64,000 nucleotides of DNA from Codonopsis lanceolata (taxonomy: Eukaryota > Streptophyta > Magnoliopsida > Asterales > Campanulaceae). A model generated the notes under the pieces. The model saw nothing but the letters and a program-made list of their open reading frames with translations. It searched no databases and was not told the DNA's origin. The stretch is taken from the NCBI GenBank assembly GCA_013146195.2, contig CM028379.1:57485693-57549692 (forward strand), written 5' to 3'. Both the position numbers and the translations under genes were made by a program. Shown here in pieces: positions 23,915 to 35,585 of this stretch. Position 1 is the first letter of the stretch. The number at the start of each line of letters is the position of its first letter.

Positions 23915-24300
23915 TGTGTTCTGTTTTTTCAGAGGAAAATTTTTGGGTAACTTTCCTGGGAAAATGATGGCAAATTATCAAATTGCGCTAGCCGGTGCGT
24001 TCTTTAAAGAACTGTGAATAGGGTTTTGATGGGTATTTATTGTGTGTGTGTGTGTGCGCGCATGAATCTAAATGAAGATAGTATCTGTATTTAGAGAGCG
24101 CGAGCCAAAGAGCCCAACGTTCTCTTGGATGCTTCAAAATCTAGACTTTCACACAAATCATGCTCACTATTTCTAAGCTTTAATACACACAAATTTTCTG
24201 TATCTATAAATTCAGAAGGGACAATAAGCTGACTTCATCAGTTACTCAACTCTATTCAATCCTCGTAGTCCGTGTTTTCGCTAATTTTGCGTTGTTAGAA
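23915..24300. promoter_or_regulatory. Presumed promoter and 5' UTR region of the JmjC gene
   Basis: Lies upstream of the start codon at 23914 on the minus strand. It holds a (TG)n run at 24040-24056. I see no convincing TATA box, so transcription start cannot be placed. The assignment is by position only. Confidence 0.3.
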
Positions 24301-25059
24301 CAAATGGAGCCTAAATTGGTTACGAGGTTTGGCTTGTTCATGATTCTTGCTTTAGTAGATTTTCTGAATTTGAAGTTCCTGATTTACATTTGCAACATAG
24401 TAGAGAAATGTTCCATTTGCAACTATTATAATGTTGCTATTGATTGAAAGTTATGTTGGGTCATTTTCTGAAAAAATGTAGCTTAGCTGCAACTCTAGTT
24501 TTATAAAATGTGGGTTTCTTAGAGAATCTGCTCAAGGGCACGGTCCATTGATCGGTTGCTCATTCCCGCGAATATTTGGACGTGGCCACCGTGGGTCCAG
24601 ATCCGCTCTCGTAACTGTCGAGTGGACTCGCACGTTAATTTGGTTAACTTGTAAGATTGCATTTACCAATGATGAGTGCATTACTTTTGCTCACAGCATG
24701 TGATCAATGCATTGGGGTTCAGTGATGATACTTGGAGGGTTCACTTGATGATGTTCTGTTTTTAAAGTTTATTGGATTTGGAGATTAATTGGTTTCAATT
24801 TAGTTTATGATTTAATGTATGCTGCCCATCTGATCTCGTAGTGTGGAAAAGCTTGGACAGAAATGTGCAATTGAATTATTGTATTGATACTGGTTTTTGA
24901 ATCATATTTTCACCAAGACTAAAAGGTGCACTATGGACTATGACTGATTTTTGGCTACACAAAAATGCGGGTGGTTCAGGAATTAATCCACTCTATGATG
25001 GCATGATTTATCAGTATGATTTTCGATTACGGAACTATGTCGTGTTTGGTCCAAGTCAC
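24301..25059. other. Intergenic DNA, no gene recognised
   Basis: No ORF above 60 codons and no recognisable domain. Part of 24530-24690 has phrases such as GTGGACTCGCACGTTAATTTGG that resemble the degenerate repeat described from 25060, so the repeat field may start here. Confidence 0.35.
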
Positions 25060-25335
25060 GCTTTCACTAGATGCCAAATGGGGTTGCGTGTTAGTATGAC
25101 TTACTTGCATAACCGGAATTAATAAGCACATTCTTGTAAGATGGACTTGCGAGCTGATATGGTTGCATAGGTGGATTTAATGAGTGTTTCTATAAATGCA
25201 TGGACTTGTTGGTCGAGGTGATTTACATGTACATGTACAAGGGAATTAAACGTGCATGCGCCATTATACAAATGCCGATGGACTTGCTTGTCGATATGGT
25301 TAACTTGGAACACGGATTTAGTGATCCGTGGCTCA
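25060..25335 (+). repeat. Degenerate tandem repeat, block 1
   Basis: Loose copies of a 60-80 bp unit: GGACTTG followed by TGATATGGTT-like text starts at 25143, 25202 and 25280, each preceded by a TATAAATGC / ATACAAATGCC-like phrase. The block matches 26330-26640. No coding potential. Confidence 0.45.
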
Positions 25336-25399
25336 TAGTATTTGCTACTTAATTATATCTTGTCTATATTGTTCTGCAAATAATGAAAAAAATTTCTCA

Positions 25400-25485
25400 C
25401 TAACATTGTGCAAAAGAGTTCTTACACCCATTACTGGATTCTGCAGGCATTCTTTTTGCTTAACCTGTGCAAAAGAATTTACATA

Positions 25486-25523
<38 letters not shown>

Positions 25524-25800
25524 AAAATCACATTTAACCATAAAGTAAAAAACAAAATATAAGAAGGAAACACTGACACACTTCCCCAATTGGGATAGCC
25601 ATGAACATGAAGGAAACTCCCTCATTGATTTTTGATAAATTAATACCATAAAAGCACAAATATAATTGAACGCAGGGATTTCAGAATCAACCCCACGAAA
25701 GAAAGAACCAAAATATATTTCTTTTTTCTTTTTTTTTTCTTTTTGGTAAAAGGAGTAAGCTTTCATCAACACTGCACTCAATGATGTTTGATAAATCGTG
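25400..25800. repeat. Local duplication, copy 1
   Basis: Matches 27235-27360 plus 28212-28510. Shared landmarks are GCAAAAGAGTTCTTACACC (near 25410; 27253 has GGAGTTCTTACACCACTC), CATTTAACCATAAA (25531; 28247) and CACTCAATGATGTTT (25774; 28484). A compound (AT)n(GT)n microsatellite lies at 25487-25523. Function unknown. Confidence 0.5.
25487..25523. repeat. (AT)n(GT)n microsatellite
   Basis: An AT run followed directly by a GT run. Confidence 0.9.
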
Positions 25801-26329
25801 ATTCTCTAAATCCTGCAATTACCTATGTGGTAGGCTGGTAGCTAGCCCATCTTATAAATAGCTGGTACGTGTTAAGAGATATACTAATATCATTGGAGTT
25901 GATTATAATTACAAAAATACATAGTAACAACCAATATTGAATATACTTACAAAACAAGTGAAGGGTAAATATGAAATATTATGAAAATTGTACGCATAGT
26001 TTTTTTAAAATAAGCTCTTTATATGAAACAACTGATCAAAGTAATATGGTAGACTCTTTGTCTGTAACGGAGGATGTACATATCAGCACGTATTATATAC
26101 CAAATTGATGATCCTAATTTTTTATCTAATGGCTGCCAAGTATATCACGGTACGTACTTGAAAGCTAGAATTGAAGTTAATATAATTCAATCTCCAAATG
26201 CAAAAATCTTCTCCTATTTTGTTTCTTTTGACTACTTTCATGGATATGGTTCTTCATGGAACTTTGGTATGGTTTGTTTAATTGCACTTTTACTTGTTCA
26301 TTAGGTTGCGCAATAGCGAGTGTTGTTCT
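25801..26329. other. Intergenic DNA, no gene recognised
   Basis: AT-rich. The phrase GACTCTTTGTCTGTAACGGAGGA at about 26050 looks like the worn end of a Stowaway MITE of the kind intact at 29436 and 29755. Nothing else is supported. Confidence 0.35.
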
Positions 26330-26640
26330 TATATACGTTTGACTAGCATAAGTGAGTTTTGGGAGTCGGTTCGTATAAGTGCCAAATGGACTTGTGTATT
26401 GAAATGGTTTACATGCATAAGTGGATTTCGTGAGCACGTTCGTATATGTGTCAGTGTCAGATCAACTTGCATGTTTATATGGTTTTCGTTCACTAGTGAA
26501 CACATATAGTGAGCGCGAGCACGCTTCACGTTTCTATAAATGCCAAAGACTAGTTAGTTTCCTTGGAAGGCGAATTTAGCGAGCTTATTCTTACTTACTT
26601 CCTTGGCTCATAGTATATATTGCAACAAGAAATTAGTACA
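26330..26640 (+). repeat. Degenerate tandem repeat, block 2
   Basis: Repeats of the block 1 type: TTCGTATAAGTGCCAAATGG ... GGACTTG at 26388 and the next unit at about 26463, then weaker copies to 26600. Unit length is about 75 bp. Confidence 0.45.
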
Positions 26641-26718
26641 CATTTTGAGTTGTTGAATAGCTAGCTAGGTAGATGATGATAAAGCAGTCATTAAATTTTG
26701 TAACGCTTGCTTTGACCC

Positions 26719-26723
<5 letters not shown>

Positions 26724-26751
<28 letters not shown>
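26724..26751. repeat. (TA)n microsatellite
   Basis: Uninterrupted TA dinucleotides. Confidence 0.9.
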
Positions 26752-26752
<1 letters not shown>

Positions 26753-26862
26753 ACCCGAGTTTGGAATTGTTGTTTTACTACCCCAAGAGGTCGATGGGCT
26801 TTCTTACGCTTAAAACCAATTTTCTATGAATCACGATGGTGAAAGTTGATGCGAATGCTTGA

Positions 26863-26990
26863 GTAAGACGGTCTTACGAGTATTTTTTTGTAAGAGAAAT
26901 CATTTTTAACCAACTCACCGTATATTAGTTGGTGAGCAGTGAGAAAATAAAACTCCGTCTTAAGAATTAAGATCCGTACGACGGTCTTAC
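26863..26990. mobile_element. Short MITE with GTAAGACGGTCTTAC ends
   Basis: A 128-bp stretch with inverted ends: GTAAGACGGTCTTACG on the left and, from the right, GTAAGACCGTCGTACG. Each end is itself nearly palindromic. This terminal motif is widespread in plant genomes. The superfamily is not decided here because I see no convincing TSD. Confidence 0.55.
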
Positions 26991-27395
26991 ATAGACCATT
27001 CTTCATCTTTAGGCCTCTAAATTACATCACGTATTCAATGGGACACTTTGGTATCTAGCATTTATGCAGTTCAGTTCTGAGTTTCAGGAGCATTTTGGAT
27101 CGCGGAATTGTCCTTCGTCGCTCAAGAGCGACGTAGCAAACCGAATAGATGTATAGATCCAGCAGCAATGACTCCTTGATCGTGTTGTTGTTGTTGTTGT
27201 TGTTTTTTACTTTATTTCTTAAAGAGCAACTTCTGATTTTGTGATCCTTGGCAAAGGAGTTCTTACACCACTCGTGAAGTGTGGCAAGTGTCCATGTATC
27301 TTTTTTTGTCCTAACATGTAAAATTCCATTCATTTGATATCTGTAAAAGCCATAGCCAATTTCTATAGAAGCCCAAAACGAGATAGAAAATAAAA

Positions 27396-28202
27396 GGAAA
27401 AAATTACGGGTCAGTTCACTTTTTAAAGTTTTTTAATTGTTAAATCTTATCTTTTTTTTCAATCAGAAAAAATCACTTTTGATGGCAAAATGACTACGAT
27501 ACCCTTAACGAACCGTATGCGCGTTACGGAGGTCATTATTTTTGTACCGCGTTATAATTAAACTATTGAACTGCGGTGTAAAAATTAATGCAATGAAATT
27601 TATGAATTGCGGTTCAAAAATAGACTAGTAATTAAACTTTGAACCGTAGTGAAAATATTAATGCAATAAAATTTATGAATCGCGGTGCAAAAATAAAATA
27701 AGAAATTAAACTTTGAATTGCGGGAAAAAATTAATGTAATGAAATTTATGAATCACGGTACAAAAATAAACTAGGAAATTAAAATTTGAACTGTGGTGTA
27801 AAAATAATGCAATGAAATTTATGAATCGCGGTGCAAAAATAGACTAGGAAATTAAACTTTGAACCGCAGTGTACAAATATTATCTAATTCATTTTTGCAC
27901 CGCAATACAATAGCATAAAAAACAAATTTACGCCCTCGATGTTCTTCTTTAATCTCCTATGTCGTAAGTTTTCTTCTTCCTCATCTTTCTCTGTCCCCTC
28001 GACCTGACCAGGTAGGTCGATCACTGTTTCGTTGCGCATAATCATGATTTTCGAATCCAAAGTGTGTTGCCGGAGCTGTTGAAGAAGACGATGACATTTT
28101 TGGAACAATATTTTAAAAAGTGGTCTTTTGCGGTTGAAAAAAAAAACCAGAAGACTTTTGGGGTTAAAAACTTAGAAAAAACGACTGACCAGAATTTTCT
28201 CC
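27396..28202. mobile_element. Mutator-like non-autonomous element (family X), copy with perfect 9-bp TSD
   Basis: 807 bp, bounded by AAAATAAAA at 27387-27395 and again at 28203-28211. A 9-bp TSD is the mark of Mutator-like transposases. The ends are inverted repeats starting GGAAAAAATTACGGGTCAG on the left and GGAGAAAATTCTGGTCAG from the right, and the similarity continues for some tens of bases. Inside are a GATACCCTTAACGAAC box, a minisatellite (27545-27905), a C/T-rich stretch and a segment (28040-28130) also found at 53085-53170. There is no transposase. Confidence 0.8.
27545..27905. repeat. Minisatellite inside the Mutator-like element
   Basis: About five units of roughly 70 bp built on AAATTTATGAATCGCGGTGC followed by AAAAATA..TAGGAAATTAAAC. 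The units differ mainly by C/T and G/A changes. Confidence 0.8.
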
Positions 28203-28510
28203 AAAATAAAAATATGAAATAATATAAATAGAAAATATCAAAACCCATTTAACCATAAAAATAAAATCTAAAAGAAGAACAAGGAAACAACTTACCACGG
28301 AGGAGCACATTAAGGGAAGTGCACAATCGTTTTGATTAATCTTTACCAGAAAAGCGAAAACGTAATTGAGTGCGGTGCTGGTGAAATCAACCCCATATTT
28401 AGAAAATGAAATCCATAATCTCCTTTTCCGGCCAGAAATCGGGAAATGGGAATATATATAGGCGACGTTTCATCAACGCTGCACTCAATGATGTTTTCGA
28501 AATCAAGTCT

Positions 28511-29435
28511 CTAAGACTATGCATAAAATGGTATGCTGCTTAGATTGCAAAGTGATTTATATACATAAGAACTGCATATGTTTAAGTGTTGAGTAGGTCT
28601 CGTGTAACGTATCTCACTTTCTCATATCTTAACCTAATAAGTCGGGTTGTGTTTCTTAAATTTTTGTCTTTAAAGTGTTTGTGCATGAAGTACAATGTAC
28701 TGATATTCATGTATGTACAGTCAACTGTGTACTATCACTTTGCTGTCCGAAATTTGAAAATTGTGGATCCCAACTCTTCTCTAGGGTTGTTGAGCTATAT
28801 ACTGTAATAAAAAAATGATATGGTACTACTTGATTGTACGAAACTCTTTGTACTACCTCACTCATTCCTCCTCTTCAACCCTCCCCCATAGTCCATAGAC
28901 AACCAAGAAAAGAAAAGATTCTAATTGTCATGCACACCTCATTGTTTCCTGAACTACCAAGAATATGTATATTTTTCTCAGTTATTTTTGTAGGCAGTTG
29001 ACAATTGTTGATTGAATATGGAACCTGGTGACCTACAAACTATACAATCGATTGATGTCAACTGATTTTATGTGTCGAAATTCTTCATATTCCATTTTGT
29101 TGATCAACCCAACACTACTTTTTCCTTAAACAAGAAGTTCAATGGGTATTGACAAGATCCTGAGGTTGGAGTGTTTGCATTTGCATCAGAGCATCTACAA
29201 CGGTGGATCTCTAAATCACTCTTCAAACACCTTGTTTTCTATTTCAATTATATTTTTTTAACATTTCAAAAAAGAATTCACTCCAATAAGTACTCTCTAT
29301 ATATTCGTCTAAAAACTTAAAATCTCTCAAATATCAACTAACAAACCTAACTGCAAATATATTTTAATCATTTTTATTTCTATTTTTCCACCACAATTTG
29401 ATGAAATGTTTTATATTTTAAATTTATAAAATATA
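28511..29435. other. Intergenic DNA, no gene recognised
   Basis: AT-rich, without an ORF above 75 codons and without a repeat I can define. Confidence 0.35.
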
Positions 29436-29613
29436 CTCCTTCCGTTTCGGATAAAGATTCTCCGTTTGAAAGTCAAACTTTTTAAGAAACTGACACTTTT
29501 AATAGTTCATTAGTAATAAAATGACTCTATTATGCCTTAATTTTTGAAAGTGAACTTTTTCAGTGAAATATCTAAAAATGGAATAATGGACTCTTTGTCC
29601 GGAATGAGGGGAG
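29436..29613. mobile_element. Stowaway MITE 1
   Basis: 178 bp between TA dinucleotides. The left end reads CTCCTTCCGTTTCGGATAAA, and the right end read inward is CTCCCCTCATTCCGGACAAA. No coding capacity. Confidence 0.85.
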
Positions 29614-29754
29614 TAAATAAAATATGTATCTTTCTAGATCTATATAATTGATAAATATAAATTTATGATGATGTAGTAACAAAAAGAATTCTTTTTGGGA
29701 TATTTCAATTGCTTGCAACGAAAAAAAAACATAAAGAGAAAAAAAAGTGATATA

Positions 29755-29936
29755 CTCACTCTGTTTTGGACAAAGAGTCCACTATTCAATTTTGAAATGT
29801 TTCAGTTAAAAAGTTCACTTTAAAAAAAATGAAGACATAAAAATGTCATTTTATTACTAATAGACTACTAAATGTATCACTTTATTAAAAAAAAATTAAC
29901 TTTCAAATGAGAACTCTGTACCCAGAATGAATGACG
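29755..29936. mobile_element. Stowaway MITE 2
   Basis: 182 bp between TA dinucleotides. Ends are CTCACTCTGTTTTGGACAAA and, from the right, CGTCATTCATTCTGGGTACA. Internal sequence (ACTTTTT..AGTAATAAAATGAC) matches MITE 1 in the opposite orientation, so they are the same family. Confidence 0.85.
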
Positions 29937-30409
29937 TAATTAATTTTCGATAAAATAAATTTCAACATGGTGAAATATTAATTGGAAAATACTAGCAATA
30001 TTGTATTTGGAGAGAGATAGTGTGACTATTCAAGGTAAATCACTCTCCTAATTAAAAGAGTGATTTATTTGGTTTTAGAGATGAAGAGTCCATTTAATTT
30101 ATTATTGTGGGCATAGTTGGAATTAAAATTGTCTAAAAATGAGATTGGAGTGTGGGTTGTGTCTCCCACTGGACGTTCTTAGAACGTAAAACATCTCTAG
30201 GGTCGTCTATGTGTGTGATTAAATTTGACTAAATTGAGATAGGTGTTGACATGTGTCGCGCAACTATTAATTTGACGAATACCAAGTTGATACCATGACT
30301 TCCCCACAGCTAATTGTTTCGGCTCCAAATGACCATATTATCTAGGAAGCATTGTAGTTGTGTCATCTTACCACTTTTCGATAAATCTTCATTGTAAAAT
30401 ATTTATATC

Positions 30410-32200
30410 AAAGGTTTTAATAACTCTCTGTTTTCTAACCAATGTGAGATACTATTATTCCATTATCCATTAATAATAAAAGGTGGGAGTGAGATATAAC
30501 TCTTCTATTGGTAATAAAATGTAAGATTTTTAATCTAATGAATTTTAAAATTATCATCAATTTATAACCAAAGTAAGAAAATATCTCTTCTAATGGTAAT
30601 ATTAGTAGAGATGTATTTCATATTGGTTATAAATTGATGTTGGTTTTAAAATTCTTTTGATAAAAGACTTATACCTATCACTATAGAAAAAATGTATCTT
30701 ACATTGTTTAGAAGAAGATGTTAGTTTTAAAAGTCTTATATAAAAGACTTCTATTCTTATTACCAATGAAAGAGATGTATATCATATTGTTTAAAAAGAA
30801 AAGTTGGATTTTAAAGTTTTTAGACTAAACAATTTCACTCTTACATCACATTGGTTACAAAATATTCTATTATTATTATTACCAATATAAGAGATGTATC
30901 ATACATTGGTTAGAAATTGGTGTTAGTTTAATAATACTATTATTATTAATTACCAATATAATAGATATATCATACATTAGTTAGAAAGTGATGTTAGTAT
31001 TCAAAGTCTTTTGATAAAATACTTTTACCATTGTTATCAATAGAAGATGTAAATCTCACATTAGTTAGAAAGTAATGTTGATTTTAAACTATTTTAGATT
31101 TTAGATTAGATAAAAGACTTTTAGTATTATTAGCAATAGAAGAGATATATCACACATTTGTTATAAATTGATGTTGGTTTTAAATTACTATTATTACCAA
31201 TAAAAGAGATACATCCTACATTGGTTTAAAAAGTGATGTTGATTTTAAAAATATTTAGATAAAAAAAAACTTCTACTTTAATTAACAATAGAAGAGATGT
31301 ATCCTATTGGTTAAAAAGTGATGTTGATTATAAAATTCTTTAGATAAAAAGACTTATATTTTTATCATCAATAGAAGAGAAGAGAAGAGATATATCCCAT
31401 TATATAGAAAGAGATGTTGGTTTTATATTTTTTTAGATAAAAAACTTCTACTATTATTATCAAATGATAAGATGTATTCCACATTGGTTAGAGAGTGGTG
31501 TATGTATTAAAAATCTTTTTATATAAAACTTATTACCAATAAAAAAAGATGAATTAATTTCACATTGGTTAAGAAATTGATATATTTGTTTAAAATATTT
31601 TTAGATAATGTATCTCACATTGATTACAAAGTGATGTATCTCACATTATTTAGAAAGTGATATTAGTTATCTATAAAGTTCTTTAGATAAAACAATTTTT
31701 TATATTATTATCAATAGAACAATTGTATTTCACATTGGTTAAGAAAGTAATATTGGTTTGAAATATTTTTAGATATTATATCTCACATTGGTTATAAAAG
31801 TCATTAGATAAAATAATTTTTTATATTATTATAAAAAAAGATGTATCACACATTGTTTAGAAAAAGATGTTGCTTCAAAACTCTTTAGAGAAAAGACTAC
31901 GTACTATTATTATTATTATTTATGTTAAAACTAATAGAAGAGATGTTCCCACATTGTTTAGAAAGAGATGTTGATTTCAAAAGTTTTTATATAAAAGACT
32001 ATTATTATTACAATAGAAGGATTATGTATCCTACATTTGTTAGAAATTAGTGTTAGTTTTAAAGATACTATTATTACCAATAGAAAATATGTATACCACA
32101 TGGTTTGAAAGAAATGTTTGTTTTAAAAGTATTAAACTTTAATTATCAATATAAATAGAAAAAAGTATATCACATTGTTAGAATATGAATAATAATTTTA
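30410..32200. repeat. Array of about 22 diverged AT-rich units with an inverted start
   Basis: A phrase close to TGTATCTCACATTGGTTAG followed by AAAGTGATGTTGGTTTTAAA recurs at roughly 30628, 30692, 30775, 30841, 30894, 30966, 31048, 31145, 31208, 31297, 31388, 31470, 31552, 31608, 31632, 31725, 31773, 31840, 31943, 32024, 32088 and 32160. Between phrases lie TTAGATAAAAGACTT and ATTATTACCAATAGAAGAGA. The first 170 bp (30430-30600) hold the same text inverted, so the left end forms a hairpin with the unit at 30590-30650. There is no ORF and no transposon end I can identify. It could be a decayed satellite or an amplified transposon tail. Confidence 0.75.
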
Positions 32201-33680
32201 AAAGTCTCAAAAAAAATTAATACCATATAGTCCAAAATTTAAGGTGTCTACTAACACAGTTATGTTAAAAGCTTTTATTTGAACGAATATACGTATGTAA
32301 AAATTAATACCATATAGTCAAATTTATGTATATAGCATTGGAATATGGTATGAGACAATAGATATACGCGAATATACGTATGTAATATAGATGCAAAATC
32401 AAATATTATTTGGTAAATAGTTTGTATTTAATTAAGAGGGTTTTAAATAATCATACCTCTTGTGAAGATGGTATCACCGGCTCTTTTTCTTTTTCTGAAG
32501 CTGAAGGTTGGTCAATTTAGTGAAAGTTGGTGAAATGCAAAAAATGATAATCACATAAAATAATTACAAAAAAAAATGTACTAAATAAAACAGGTTAAAT
32601 TTACAAATTTCAGAACTCAATATCAACATATTTTTAATGGGTAACCAAAATCGAATATTAACATATTTTGTAAGAAAAACCCAATAAATTGTATTTTAAA
32701 CATTTTTAAAAATTGTTAAACAAAAAAAGATGACTCCACCCTTCTTAACAACATAAAAAATCGGAAGAATTCCAAATTACTAATTATACATATTATTACT
32801 TGTTCTATTTCTAAAAAATTAAAATAAAAACAGTTTATCTTTTAGAGTGGTCTTAACAATATAAAAAATTGAAAGAATTCCCAATTAGTGGTTATACATA
32901 TTATTACTTAAACCGAAAAATCTCCAAAAAAGCTAATACCAATTTTAAAACTCAAACTACCCAACTTTGTTAAAAATTAAAACCCCAAAATCGAGTGGTT
33001 ATGTTCGGTTCGGTTTGAAAATTTTGAAATCGATAGGGGGTGGTTCAATTCGTAGTTTTGGCCTAAACCAAACTAAACCGAATAACGTACGCCCTTGATT
33101 CCTGGTAAGGACTAAGGAGGCTGCATACTTATTTTGCATGGATAGAATTTTTTTCCTTTTTTTAGTTGATGCCTAACAGTTGTATCAAAGTTTGTAACCC
33201 ATATTATTTTTTCAATGGTTACCGCCCATGGATGCAAACTTTACCGAAGTACATATTTTTTCAACGATGGATGATTTGGATTTTGTTAGGATTGATGATG
33301 GAATGATTAATTTCGGGTGCATACATATTAATGTACAATTTGGGACAAACCATGAGGTATTTGTTTGTGGTTCAGTAGTTTTCAGAGTTTCAGTCCATTA
33401 ATTGTTTGATCATTGATGCATCTATGCAATCTTTATGCTTTCAATTCCTAATCTGCCTTGCTTTGTTGTAAAACCCTTTAATATTAATGAACTTTGTTCA
33501 TGTTGCTGAGCGAAAAAAATAAAAATAAAAATAACTAATTAAGGAAACATACTCCCATGTTCAATATTAGAGGCTAAGAATCATTGCTTCTTGTAAAAGT
33601 GGCAATCATCTGTGGCCTGTAACGGATCACTACAAATCGATTACGTTTTTGACATGTCACTTAGATTTCAAATTTAATAC
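32201..33680. other. AT-rich intergenic DNA, no gene recognised
   Basis: Contains local duplications (ATACCATATAGTC at 32220 and 32309; GAATATACGTATGTAA at 32284 and 32369; GAAGAATTCCAAATTA / GAAAGAATTCCCAATTA). No coding signal. The right edge carries the TSD of copia-2. Confidence 0.4.
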
Positions 33681-33685
33681 CCCAA

Positions 33686-34036
33686 TGAAAAGAAAAGGTA
33701 TAGAAGGAAGACTCAATTGTTTTCTTCTCTGATTAATGCAAACATTACATAGAATCCCTATTTTATAATGCTAAAACCGGTACCCGAATTAGAGTAGGAG
33801 AAGGAATAACAAACAGAATCATGATCTAACTGTCTAACAGAAAATTTACACTCGACACCCTCCTACTGTTGGGAATTACATCCAAGTGCTAAAACTTTCT
33901 AGGGTGGTGGCTTCCTTGAACTTTTTCCATTTTGAACTTGCTTCTCCATACTTGCATGGCCTTGATCCGGATGTCTTTATTGGATTTAGACTTGAGAGAA
34001 TTCAACTTCCTTTTGGTTTTATCTTCATAGTTAACA
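33686..34036 (-). repeat. 3' LTR of copia-2
   Basis: 351 bp. On the minus strand it begins TGTTAACTATG and ends CTTTTCA. It is preceded on that strand by the polypurine tract at 34037-34051. Confidence 0.92.
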
Positions 34037-34051
34037 CCCTCCCCACAAGTT
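34037..34051 (-). other. Polypurine tract of copia-2
   Basis: The minus strand reads AACTTGTGGGGAGGG immediately before the LTR start. Confidence 0.8.
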
Positions 34052-34089
34052 GAGGGTGTGATTAGACTAACAACCTTTAACTTGGATAT

Positions 34090-35580
34090 GAATTTCCAGT
34101 GAAGTCCTTTTCCCAAGAACTTAGTGAATATGTCTGCCATCTGATTTTTAGTAGATATGTGATGAAGAGAGACAAGACCACTCTTGATTTTCTCACGTAT
34201 GAAGTGGCAGTCAATTTCTATATGTTTGGTTCTGCCATGGTATACTGGATTATTAGCTCTGCAATGGCGGATGAGTCATCCTGATAGATGGGAGTAGGAC
34301 CATTAAGATTGACTTGTAGGTCTCTCAGGAGGTTATGCATCCAGGTAATTTCACATCTAGTTGTGGCTAAAGCCCTGTACTCAGATTCAGTAGAGGATCT
34401 TGAGACAACAGATTGCTTCTTAGATTGCCATGATATTAAGGATTTTCCCAGTATCAGGTAAAAACCAGTTATAGACTTCCTGTCATTAGGATTGCCTGCC
34501 CAATCACTGTCACAAAAGGCCTAGAGATTGAGTTGACTGTTGGATGACAAATGGATTCCTTGTTCTGGTGATGCCTTGACATACCTCAATACCCTATGCA
34601 GTGCTTTTAGATGAGTATCTCTTGGTTCTTGTACAAACTGGCTCAGGCATTGGGCTGCAAGGCCAAATCTGGTCTGGTAATGGTCAGGTATATTAGCTTT
34701 CCCACAAGCTGTCTGTATTCTGAAGGGTTTTCAAGGAGGGTTCCTGCCTTGGCTAAGAGCTTACCATTGGGGTCATAGGGTATGGTGAGAGGTTTGCTGT
34801 CTGTGAGACTTGCTGCCTTTACAAGGTCCATTGCATATTTTCTTTGACTTAAGTGAAAACCTTCCACAGACCTCATGACTTCAATCCCCAGATAGTATTT
34901 GATAGGTCCTAAGTCCTTTATGCTGAATCTTTCATGTAGCAATTGTTTCAGGGAATTGATGTGGTCAGTATCATTTCCAGCCACTAGAACATCATCCACA
35001 TAAACCAAAATTGCAGTAAACTTGGATCCTTGTTTTAAAGTGAAGAGGGAATAGTCTGCCATAGATTGTCTGTATCCTAGGTTGATTAGGACCTCTGTAA
35101 GTTTTGAGAACCATTGCCTTGAGGCCTATTTAAGGCCATATATGGACTTCTTTAGTCTGCAAACTTTCTTCTGGATGGTTTGTAACTTATACCCTGGTGG
35201 CAGATTCATGTAGACTTCTTCTTCCAAATCTCCATGCAGAAATGCATTATTTACATCCAACTGGTGTACATCCCATTTTGAAATGTTGGCTACAGAAAGA
35301 ATGGTTCTTACAGTGACCATTTTTGCCATAGGAGCATAGGTTTCTGAATAGTCCACACCTTCAGTCTGGTTATAGCCCTTTGCAACAAGTCTGGCTTTAA
35401 GCCTTTCCAGACTACCATCTGAATTATACTTGGCTTTATAGATCCATTTGCAACCATATAGCTCTTTTTCCTTGGGGTAGATCTGTAATATCCCATGTGT
35501 CATTTGTTTCAAGGGCAGTGATTTCTTTGTTCATGGCTTCAATCCATCCATGGCTTAAGATAGCTTGGTTGTAAGATTGT
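34090..35580 (-). pseudogene. copia-2 pol: reverse transcriptase and RNase H, with lesions
   Basis: 35512-35126 carries the RT start (CKWIYKAKYNSDGS, RLVAKGYNQTEGVDY, DVNNAFLHGDLEEEVY) and stops at a TAA where the YGLKQ motif would continue. 35062-34643 carries the catalytic LVYVDDVLVAGND and LTITRPDLA. The RNase H part (34640-34090) is readable only across frame changes and ends with MADIFTKFLGKGLH. A frameshift also lies between the integrase ORF and 35512. The domains and order are clear, but no continuous protein is possible. Confidence 0.85.
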
Positions 35581-35585
35581 GGCTC

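Larger units (their letters stand above)
27235..28510. repeat. Local duplication, copy 2, split by a Mutator-like MITE
   Basis: Counterpart of 25400-25800. The match is interrupted by the element at 27396-28202 and its TSD. A (TTG)n run sits just outside at 27184-27206. The MITE therefore inserted after the duplication or into only one copy. Confidence 0.5.
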
